Assembly: GCA_036345935.2 (NCBI GenBank)
Contig: JADWOT020000002.1
Span: 15,973,270 to 16,037,269 of the forward strand
Source of the DNA: Taenia hydatigena
Lineage: Eukaryota > Platyhelminthes > Cestoda > Cyclophyllidea > Taeniidae
Length of the DNA stretch: 64,000 bases
Direction: 5' to 3'
Part shown: piece after piece, positions 51,205 through 62,000 of the stretch
How the letters are laid out: the number at the start of each line of letters is the position of its first letter
How positions within the stretch are numbered: the stretch's first letter is position 1
Position numbers and translations under genes: made by a program
The notes under the pieces: generated by a model
The model's database searches: none
What the model was told of the DNA's origin: nothing
The model's input: the letters and a program-made list of their open reading frames with translations, nothing else

Positions 51205-51463
51205 TGACCTTTTCCTAATGCAGCTTGTATGCAAGATCTCAGTGGCCACTTGATCGTGGGTTCAGCTTTGGCATGCGTCGATGTCCGATTCTGATACAGA
51301 CACAAAGGACTGGGGTGTAGGAGACATGAAATTGTTTGTTTGTTTGTGCATTGGGATTAAGTAGTTGTAAATTCCTGAGCGCATTTTTAATTGGGCTAGT
51401 TTTGACGGGGCGTTGACAGGGTAATTGGAAACGCGCTGTAGGCAATGCGATTGCAAAACTGGA
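51205..51463 (-). repeat. Segment C', inverted copy of 25,600-25,905
   Basis: Reverse complement of segment C. It joins segment B near GCAAAACTGGAACATGCAGG at 51,460, whereas segment C is joined to arm A. The two copies therefore mark two different rearrangement junctions. Confidence 0.7.
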
Positions 51464-53540
51464 ACATGCAGGTTACTTCAAGTCCCTCGACGAACTGCAT
51501 GTGCCTCTGGTGTCGTTTGTGATGCGAGGCGAGAATTCGTTTAAGCACGGTATTGCGGATTGGCACCAGAGGCACCCATTTTTCAGCTGCATAGAAACCT
51601 TTAGGGGTATGTGGACGATTCTTTTAATTTAATGCATACCCTTCACTGCGTTAACTGTTTTGCACTTGCTTATGATGGTTCTTATATGTGTTGACGAGCA
51701 CTGAATAAACAGTGACAGCAGCAACAGCAGACCTGGTGAAGTGTAACAAAGTGCCTCATATCCATGTCGTACTGTGGAAGCACTGTAACACGGTACTCAT
51801 GTCTAGGCCTAACTAGATCACACTAGGTAGCAGTGCAATATAACAGGCTAAATTAGCCACCTAGACTAGATTGTGACAGGCTTGGATAAACTAGGAAAGA
51901 ATGACGCGGGTTGACAGAGCTTCATGTTCGGAGACGCCTTCCTACGATACCATTCGAGTCAAATGCACGATCCTGACTTGGCCCACGTAATCGGCCCAAC
52001 ACTACTCCGTGCGATGTGACATGAGGTCTTTCCTTTCTTCCTCTTAGATATTAGGAATCATAGGGCGCACGCAAGGATAGGGTCCGATGGCATCCTCGGA
52101 TTGGGGGGATGGGAGCCCACCTGTCGCCTCCTCCTTTCGCACACCCCACTTCAACGCGTCTTTGGTGAGTGTCACCTTTATCGTCTACCGGGCTGGATAT
52201 GCTCTCAAGTGTTGCGTCTTGCATTATGTCCTGCCGTGTGTGCTCCATGCATTCAAGTCACCTGAAGAAGAGAAGTTCGTGGTCGTCTGCAGTTCATTTC
52301 CTTACCTTTAGCTTTCCACTTTAGCGCCACGAGAACGCATTGTTCCTCTGGATCCCTCTTGGTTTTCTTCTCTTCATTTTCTTCGAATTCAACATCAGGT
52401 CTCCCCTGCCTTCTCCTACCTCATCCTCTGCAAATGCCCTCTTAGTAAGTCCCCTTTGTCGCTCTACTGGTCTTACCTTTGATTATGACATGAACAAATA
52501 GTGCCAAGATTCCTAACCCAGAACAGACTAGCACAGACTAGACTGAATCTGACTAAATCACACTGTACCGATGACCAACAGTTGTTTTGGCATAGGTTTG
52601 ATTGGGTTGCCAAACACCTTCCATCTCCAACTCTATACTGTCGCTTTAGTTTGTCCCGCACCATCGCCTCTTTGGTCCATCTCCTACTCCTACACTTACT
52701 CTCTCAAGAGCGAAGGTGAGCGCGTTGCTTCTACTTCCAACTTCGTGATTTGCAGGCTGGCCGCCAAACTGTTAGGTGCCTATCTCACTGCCCACTGTTT
52801 GTTCTCCTTGTAGAGATTGTGTCAGCGTGGCGCCCTGCAATAATGAGTAAGCATGTGTCCTATCTTAAGTTCGTTTGTCTGTCTGTCCGAGGTTGGTGTG
52901 TGTGTATTTGTCACTGCCCATTTCCTATTTTTGTTCTTTTAGGGAGTCGCATCAGATGGGGTAGCACGGATACAGGTAGGCGCGCGCGTGTGTGCGTACT
53001 TGAGTGTATCAGAGTGCAAAGGCACATTCGTCTAATTGCCGCCTTCAAACCTGTCCTATTAGACGACCCAGCCCCAATTCTGATCCTGTGGCTCCTCTAC
53101 TTTATTGCTTTATTTTAGATTAAAGCAGACCCCTCGATTTGTGAACAGGAAAGTATTGAAACGGCCACCTTGCATCCATCATGGCGGGAGAAAGTAGATG
53201 GACAAGAGCCGAACCAAGGCAAAGTCGATGACACGGAGCGTCAAGCCGCAGTAAGCTTACAGGCCAGGTGGAGACGATTTGTCTCGTTCATCACCTGTAA
53301 TCTGTGTTATCCACGCGGGCACGTAAGAAGTAAGTGCGCCGAAAGTGGCGATGCCGTGGAAGAGTACCCTGCCATTTGTATATGGTCGTCTCATGCAAAA
53401 CAAGCTGGAATAGTGAATATTCAGTCAGAGGACATCCCATGCAAATGCGAGAAACACCGTATTTCTGATGCTACTGAGCCTGGTGGAAGAGATTACTTGA
53501 AGAATTTGAATTCAAAGAATCCTACTGGTAAAATCGGTCT
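51463..53540 (+). repeat. Segment B
   Basis: Direct-orientation partner of 37,331-40,325. The first part (51,463-51,810) is the dispersed module also found at 16.84 kb. The rest carries the second ABCC-like gene end and runs without a break into arm A. Confidence 0.85.
52087..53300 (+). pseudogene. 5' end of an ABCC/MRP transporter-like gene, copy 2 (damaged)
   Basis: The exon from ATG at 52,087 reads MASSDWGDGSPP to FNASL and ends at GTGAGT. The next reads HENALFLWIPLGFLLFIFFE and ends at GTAAGT. Compared with copy 1, the Cys of the C..NT motif is Arg and the Thr is Ala. The micro-exon GGAGTCGCATC to GATACAG, between TTCTTTTAG and GTAGGC, is intact here. A deletion of about 120 bp after VLLDD has removed the end of the following exon and its donor. 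The last exon is present (SICEQES, then LQARWRRFVS, an IQ-motif-like stretch) and continues into a long open frame. No later ABC domain is seen, so this is a truncated or degenerate copy. Confidence 0.5.
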
Positions 53541-53970
53541 CATTGTCGTCTATGCGTCTGCTCAAAAATATGTTGGTGGCTTTGTTCAAGTAAACAGTGG
53601 CGCCGTTCTTATTTTGTTCCATCACAGAGTGTCTAATTTACTGAGAACTGCATGGTTTGTGGCACCTTGTTCGTCATTCTCTTCTCTCTTCTGGAAGCGA
53701 AATGATGAAACGACATGCAGAAGTCACTTTGACATTCACTCACTATCCTTATCAAGTGGTGCCCAAAATTTGCAAATCAGGTATATTTTGCATTTGGAAC
53801 AATGCGTGTTTTTTGGTGTTCGCATAGCAGGTTCTCTTCTGACGGTTAACTCCAATCTAATGGCGTGGAGACCGCAAAATGAACTCCAGCGAAGGAGGCA
53901 GTGGACAATGCAAACTCGGCAATTGCAAGAAATCGGCGGACACAGCGTCAAACAGTGTCATAAAATTTAG
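53170..53970 (+). other. Long open frame (266 codons) crossing from segment B into arm A
   Basis: It is the longest frame in the window. Its first 50 codons coincide with the last exon of the ABCC-like gene end. The rest (GKIGLIVVYASAQKYVGG and beyond) lies in arm A. The matching places at 37.3-37.9 kb (minus) and 25.9-26.4 kb (plus) contain stops, so it is probably an accidental or decayed frame rather than a conserved protein. Confidence 0.3.
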
Positions 53971-56900
53971 CAATACCGGACAATCCTAAACAGGCTGATG
54001 GATGGCTTTGAAGTTGTTTGGTGAAGTAGGCGGGATGGTCGCAAGTAGGAGTGCCTCTGAAAGCAAACAAATCAGCCAACTTCCCCATCTTCTTGCCACA
54101 ATTTTGCCTTTTTTCGGTTCCATCTGCTTTAATGCATCTCGACAACTGAAAATGTTGTTTTAAGAGCATCCTAATTGTGACAGAATCAGGTCCGTAAGGC
54201 GACAAGGACGACGACGACGACAACTGGGACAGGAAATTGTTTAAGTCAACAGAATGGGCTATTTTTCTCCTAGAAACGAAAAACGCCTAACAGACTGTCT
54301 GTGTTCCAATCGGTGATGGAGAAACGGACCGCCTTCTCCCACTGGACTGAAGAAGCATTTCATTTAGTTCTTCGCATTTCCATCTTGGTTCACCGATTTC
54401 TTCCAAATTGGAGAAATAGTTTGACATGGCTGGTCGGACAGACGGACGGATGGACAAATAAGGAGTAAATGGATAGACGGATGAATGCATGGGCTGTCAT
54501 CAAACCAGTAGGCTTAGTTCAGATTTGACGCCAATGTGGCACATAGTGAGCTCATTTGTAAGATTGTGAGTTCATTGTGGCCGCACCGCAGAAGGGCACT
54601 TCTCACAATCCAACCGTTAATTTACCCACCTCGTCATTTCCCACTCTGTGTAGTCATTAGCTATTCGCACTCTTCTCACCGAATTTCGTCCGTTTATCAT
54701 CTGATCTGCTGCATCCCAGTTCTTTCCTCGATGGAACTCGTCCTTGGATAAAGGCGACTTGTTGACGACAAAGAAGGGAAGCATCCAGCCTGTTGAAGCA
54801 AACATGGAAATCAGGTTTGAATCATCACGATGGCTCCATGAATCGATGGTTCAACAAAGCACATCCTGAGAGTGAATGGCACAAAATATTACGCAGCATG
54901 CCACGCACAACACATGCGCTAGCGATGATTAATGTGGCAGCAGTACCACCAGCAGAGGGTCACCACAAACGGCATCCTTTTGGTCTGGCGGCAAGATTAA
55001 TGATGCTTGCTAATCATCTAACTTCTTCTGCCTCAAGGCTGCAGGCACACAAAAAGTGTCGAAAAGAAAGGCAGGATGTATGATGATGATAATGACGACG
55101 ACGATTGCGAGTAAGCGAGAGCAATGCAAACAGTGACGAGAGAGGATGGCAGCAAGAGAAACGATGGATTAGGAAGGAGGAACAGGAGGATGGGGAAGGA
55201 TAACGTACCTTGATTTCCTGATCTTGATTTGAAATGCTTTAGCACGGATCAAGAGGATGAGATGAAATTGCGTCTGGCCGTGATGGGACTGAATTGGCAA
55301 AGAGGGGACAGGTGGGGCCGTGGTTCGTGGATCAACAAGTTCACTATTTATTCTTTGTGACATGCCAAGCGTGAGCCTCTGTCCAAGCGACTGCAAGATA
55401 AACCAAATTCAGTTACCTCAAAGAGTCCTATCATGTGATAGCGGAAAGACGAAAGAGATCCAGACGAGGTAGTAGTAGAAATAGTAGGATGGTGTTCAAG
55501 TATGCCTACTTTCGTCTGCCAAGTCAACTAAATTCGAGAAGGAGGAGAAAGGGGGACGGAAGAAAGGCGAGGAAGGGAAAGGTGTGCGTGGATGCAAGGA
55601 GTGTAAATTTGGCTGCCTCCTAGAGCGGCCATCCATTTGTGGACCCCAAATTTCGAAGGCAAATAACGTACTGATGAGACGTCTGCAACGCTCCCTAGAC
55701 GCCAAAGTCGAGCAAACTGCGGTTGCAACCTGAATGAGTGAGTAAGGGCCACCAGTGTTCATTGACAAGCTAGTCAACGTAGGCTAAGCGTGAGGCGTGA
55801 GTGTTAGGTGTTAAGTGGACGTCAAACCAACAACTTAGAGATCAACCTCGAATTCGAGAAATAAAGCAGGAGGCGATTGACCACTCCACATTACTGGCAA
55901 CAGCGACCCCACATACACACACAGGGACGGGTACACACAGAGGAAAGGCATTTGAAATGTGATATAGACGTGCATTACAGTCTCCTTCCCCGATTCTCAT
56001 TTCGGCATGTGCTACTTAATGAACATTACTCGGAGTGGATCTAGATCCACAAACGAAAAACGATAAGAACGCTAAAATAGAATCAAGAGATGCCGAAGAT
56101 AGAGAAAAAACCCACAAACGGTGGCAGTGTGTACATGGGGCCAACTTCGGCAGTTCGATCGGGGAAGGTAACATTTACGAGGCATTGCGCAGCGACTTAA
56201 ATACCAAGTGGACAGCGTGTGCATATTGCAGCAATTTGTCCGTTTGTTTGTGCTCAACCAACCAGCCGACTAAGCGACCGAGCCTGCGGTCGGTCTGCGA
56301 ATCTAGCCAACCATCTGCCCTGGACAATTAGCAGATCCCAAGAGGTGGCCTGATTACCCGGCCCCGCTTCCTCATTTTTGGCCACCTCCGAGCCCTCTGA
56401 TGCCCAAATTGTTTCGCAACATTTTGGACATCATTTAATTCCCATTCATTCTGGTGTAGGAATTGATTCCGACTTTGGCACGAGTGGATTCTCACAAAAC
56501 TTTTTTCTACGCCACTTCTTCGTGCATAAAGGAGGAAAAATGCAAACAAAAAGCCAGACTCCTAATGAGGTTTATCAAGATGGGAAGAAAAAGCTTTTCA
56601 GAATGATGGATTGAACTGCCTCCTCTCTCCCTCTCCCAGTCTCTGGCTTTTGAGATTTTTTGCGTGTGGACGTGACAGACCGCCGAATTTAAACTTCGAT
56701 ACAGGATTTATTTTATGCTTTTGGAAATTTCGTTGCGTGGTTGGAGGAAATTTGACGATATATCGTACATTTTCGTCGCTAAGGCGGTCGAATTTCGGAT
56801 TGAATGGGTTTGAAGTGAACAACAACAATGACATGCAAAGGGGCTGTTTGAAGTGGACTTCCGAGGCGATAGATGCGGTCATTCGGACTCACTCATGCCA

Positions 56901-58085
56901 TTCTTTGCTAATGTAAACGCAAGTTGAAGTGCACATTTAACCACTAGAAGCACCATCCCGGTGGCTCGAACATCTGGCCGTGTCCCTTCGTGCGGCAGTA
57001 AATCCTATGCCGACCTCGCAATTCCCGTCCGTGGCGGCGGGTAAGTGGTGGCGACGGATCCAAATTAGCCTCAAAGAGTGACATACGTCATGATTAGGAA
57101 CTGGTACATCAAATGGATTCTTCCCTGACACAGCTCACCTTGCAAGGCGCATAACAATTGAAGAGGATCGAATAGTTTATTACAATAAACATGATGCCCA
57201 AATAAAGTGATGGGTCATCCAGCAAGACGATGCGCCCATTCAACTGCAGAGTTTAATGAGAGAGTCTGTCAACCCCATCTTGGTGTAATGGCCTTGCAGT
57301 CGCATCGTTTGCCACACAGCTTTTTCCATGACTCTCTAGTAGCCCGCAATTCACAGATGAACAGATGTTCTTCACCCTACCCTTTGTTCTTTCCAACGAA
57401 GAACTGCCTCAGGAGACTTCAGCAGATCGTCGGATGTGCTATTTCTTATTCCACCTTAGTAAGGTGACAGCACACAATTTCAGAGGGTAGTGTAAGAGAA
57501 CTGAGGCTTGAATTAGTCCACTTGACAAATAGGACATTTATCGACAAGGAAAAGAAGGTGAGCATTTTGTTGGCCCCCAGGCCAGTAGCATGGAGCTGTC
57601 ACACTAGGTCCTTATCCTCTCCTCCCTCTCTTCCCAGCTCTTCGTCAAAATTTTCAGGAATGGCTGACGCATTGCAATGACAACAGCAATGAGTGAAACC
57701 ACTGTAGCTGAGGCAACAGTGCGCTCGCTGTGGGATGTATCGGTATCATTCTGCGTTCTCTCTCGCAGACGGCCTTAATCTGTCGTTCTATCCGACGCAG
57801 AAGAACAACCACGGTGGTTGCTGAAGAGAAGATGAAAAGTAGATGAAATGGTCCTGAAGTAACAACAGCTGCGTGGATCTTTTCAATGCTTTACTATATA
57901 TGACCAGTACAAAACTATCACCAGACAGCCTTCTCGAATTGGACCTTTGAACCACAAAAATGCAACTTCTTCTCGCAGAGGTGAGGATCGTTCAATGAAG
58001 GAAAAATGTCTTCCAGGCATGGAAGGATTACAAAGGTGTTTGCCTTTGTCCTTTGTTTCTCAGAGCGTGTGTCCAATCATGCGCA
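53540..58085 (+). repeat. Palindrome 2, left arm (A), direct copy of 25,900-30,260
   Basis: Offset of about 27.8 kb from palindrome 1, about 96% identical by eye. It retains the segment of about 170 bp at 56,118-56,290 that palindrome 1 has lost. It lacks a short piece near 56,822 that the other arms keep. It holds the transposase-like relic at about 57,205-57,370. Confidence 0.85.
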
Positions 58086-59019
58086 GAGCGAACAACAGGC
58101 ACGTGTTCTCGCATACCCGATGAGCTTCCCTCTCTCTATCCTTCGATACTCCGGCGGCTTGACACCAAAATGACAGCACAGATGGAGAGAGAGAAGGACC
58201 ACAGGACACAGAATATATAAAGGATAAAGAGGTGAGTCTTTTCAACTCACCCTTTCATTTGCAGTGTCTGTGTCTAAGTTGAGACCCTGTTTTTGTAGTT
58301 GCTGTGGCCTTGGAGGGGATCGCAAGAATCGACTGGATGCCTGTGATAGCGGTAGAAGACCAGAAACTGCAATGAGAAGAAGTTGGAAACATGAGTGGAG
58401 TAAGAGAACTACAAGACCCAATAAGTAACTTGCTCACACAAGTAGAGCTGCTCTCAGTGTGAAAACTCAAAGCATTTAAAGGTTAAAATGGGGAGATGGC
58501 GACCTAAGATGAATCGCCTTCTCCACTCCTCACCCTCCCCAAATGCTGTTAGACTGACAGAGAGAGAACCGTACGAAAATTTGCCAATTTAAATGCAAAG
58601 TGAGAAGGAACAATTGAGTGCTGACTGGTTAGCGAATGAATATGTTTGGCATTTGAGGAAGCGGTAAACCGAACTCGATGAAGACCATCCATCCCTTCGC
58701 TGAGTGGAGAAGCAAGTAGTAACGAAAACCATCTCAGCGAAGAAGTGAGAGGAGATGCGACGTAATGTAGGTTCCGAAGTGCCCCAAAGGCGGTAGTTTA
58801 TGCCTTCTGTAATCTCGTCTGTGCTTTATATGTGAGAAATTGTCCCCTCTGTATGCAGATCTCATTTATCTGACAGTAGCTGGTCAATGCTGAAGCGAAA
58901 ACAGCTATGCTGGCGGTGGAGCTGAAAGGATTTCCGCGTGTAGACTCGATCCCACTGCTTTCAAGAAAGGTTCTCGTTCCCCGTATTTCAACTGTGAGGG
59001 GTGGGAAGAACGTGTCCTT
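58086..59019. other. Palindrome 2 centre (spacer)
   Basis: Direct copy of 30,261-31,219. The axis lies near 58,560. No gene is supported. Confidence 0.5.
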
Positions 59020-62000
59020 ATGCTATACAATCATTGGATTCTGAGAGAAGCCGCACCTCTCCATTGAAAACTTCCCATTCCAAATCGACAACATGCGATG
59101 CATTTCATACTTTCTCCATGCAGTAGTAAACAGCAGCTCCATGGCGATGAGTGCGTGAGTTCTCAATGCTAAAAGGCTGTCTGGTCGTAGGTTTATTTTC
59201 GTCATACATAAAGAATCGCGCGGAATAGTAGGGCATTGAAAAGACCCACACAGTTGTTGTGTGTCGTAAAGATCCCTTTATCTGCTTTTCATCATCTCAG
59301 CAACCACCGTCGAACAGAACGTCGAATTGGGGCCGTCGACGAGACAGAACGCAGAATGGCACCGATACATCTCAAAGCGAGTGCACTGCAGCCTCAGTTA
59401 CAGTGGCTTCATTCACCGCTGCTGCCATTGCGATGCGTCAGCCATTCCTGAAAAAATTGATAAAGGACCGGGAAGTGAGGGAGGGAGGTTAAGGGACTAC
59501 TAATGATAACTCCATGCTACTGACCTGGCGGCCAACAGAACGCTCACCTTCTTTTTCTCCTCAATCAATGTCCTATTTGCCAAGTGGACTAATTCAGGTT
59601 AAAGAGAATTACAATGCTGTGTTCCCTTAAACCACCCTCCGAAATTGTGTGCTGTCACATTACTAAGGTGGAATAAGAAGTAGCACATTTGATGATCTGC
59701 AGGAGTCTCTCGAGGCGGTTATTCGTTGGGGCAAATAACGGGTAGGGTTGGAAAGAGCTGTGCGGCAATTGGTTTGATTGGAAGGCCATGACACCAAGAC
59801 GGGATTAAAAGGCTCCTGTGACTGGACTCAGCATTTAAATGGGAGCGTCGTCTTGCTTGATGAAACATTACTTCATTTTGGCATCATTTTGGTTGCAGTA
59901 GAGGCTGTAGAAGTGTTCGATCCTCTTTAATTGTTATGTGCCTTTCAAGGTAAGCTGTGCCAGAAAAGAATCCAATTGATGGTCAATTGATGCACCAATT
60001 CCTTAAAATGGCATATGCTCCTCCTTGAAGCTGATTTGGATCCGTTGGAATCTAACTTTGCTCCATTAGCAGTCAGTTCAAGGTTGAAGATTTGTCAAGA
60101 GTAGACGTTAGCGATTGAGCCTCCGGACAGTTCTTTGCGGCGAAAGTTTGACACCACAAATAGGGGATTGTGAGGTCGGCATAGGATTTATTGCAGTACG
60201 AAAATTCACGGCCAGATATTAGAGCCACCACGATAGTGCTTCCAGTGGTTGAATGTGCACTTCAACTTACGCTTGTTAAGAGTGGTATGAGTGAGTCCGA
60301 ATGACCACATCTATCGCCTCGAGAGTCCACTTCAAACAATCCCTTCGTGTGCCACTGAGCTCGTCGGACCGCTGTTGCTGTTCGCCTCGAACCCGGCCAA
60401 TCCGAAAGTCAACCATTATGGCGACGAAAATGTGAGATATATCATCGAAATTTCCTACATCTACGGGACAAAAATTCTTGGTCACGAAATAAAATTCTGT
60501 ATCCAGGTCCAATTTTGGTAGTTTGTCACTTTCACACGCAAAAAACCACAAAAGCGAGAGACTGGGAGAGGGAGAGAGAAGGCAGTTTAATCCATCATTT
60601 CAAAGAGACTTTTCCTCCATTTTGGTAAAAAGCCATGAAGAGCCTTGCCTTTCGTTTGCATTTCGCCTCCATTCTGCATGATAGTATATGATGAAAAATT
60701 TTGTGAGGATCCACTTGCGCAAAAGTCAGAATTCATTCCTACACCGCAATGAATGGATATAAAATGATACTCGAAATCTTGGGAGACAATTTAAGATCTG
60801 TTAATTGCCCAGGGCAGATAACTGGGTGGATGCGCAGACCGACCGCAGATTCGGCCTCTTGGTCAGTTGCTTACTTAGCAGGTTGATTGGGTACAAAAAA
60901 ACAGACAAACTGCTTCAATATGCAAACTCTGTCCACTTAGTACTTATGCCGTTGTGCAATGCCTCGTAAATATCATCTTTTCCGAACTAGCTGCCAAAGT
61001 TGGCCCCACGTACACACTTTCACAATTCCAATTATTGCACTAGCGGCTCCGGTTGCTGCTGCTACGGTTGTTTTAACTGCCGCAAGTGCACCTAGACGCC
61101 TGCTTTGTGGTAGCGGCTACACCTTACTTTACTCTAACCCTTCCTAAATACCTCACTTCCACCCTCCTTTCTCCTTCCTTCCTTCTCTTTACGACCATTA
61201 ATACGGTTTTACTCTGTCGTCGGCATCTCTTGATTCCATTTCTGTGTTCTTGTCGTTTTCTGCATGTAGATATAGATCTACCTCGAGTAGTTGTTCATTA
61301 ACTTGTGCATGCTGAAATGAGAATCGAGGAAGGAGACTGGATTGCAGGTCTATACTACATTTCAAGTATCTCCTCTCTGAAGCCTTTACTAGAGTCGTCT
61401 TTACTCCACTTGTTACCCCAATGTTCTCAATGGTGGGTGGCATTAGCGTGCTGTTGGCAGCGTCCACACATGCGGGCAAGCTCATTCAAATTCATGTATG
61501 ACTTATCAACGGAAGACGAAAAAGATGGGCGTGATCGGCGAGTCGTGAGGTGGAAGTGGAGGCGTGCTTAAGGTGAAATCAGTCTGTTCGCCCACACCAG
61601 TCGAAGTCAGTGTGCTTTTGGCCATTCTCCCTATCGAAAATTAATGCTGTGCCCTGGACAGACAAGAGCGAGTCTTTGAAGTTGTTTCTTTCCCAATTTC
61701 ATTAGTAAATTGACTTTTGGATTCCATTACTTCATTTTCAGCCATAATTTTCCGTTGTCACTTGAAAGGCATGGCGCCAATGGCGAATGTGCATGTTCTG
61801 TTAGAAGTTGGGTGTAGGAGAGGGCAGAGAGGAGGGATGTTGGGAGTCACGAGTTCTGCAGTTCAACTACATTGGCACATCCTCCATCCACATGGTCTCC
61901 AATCCCTCCATTTGTAAGCGTCCAAGTGGTGCCTGCAAAACAATTGTGGAGAGAAGACCATGGTGTCAGCGTGCTTTCACCTAATCAGGATGGTTTCTCA

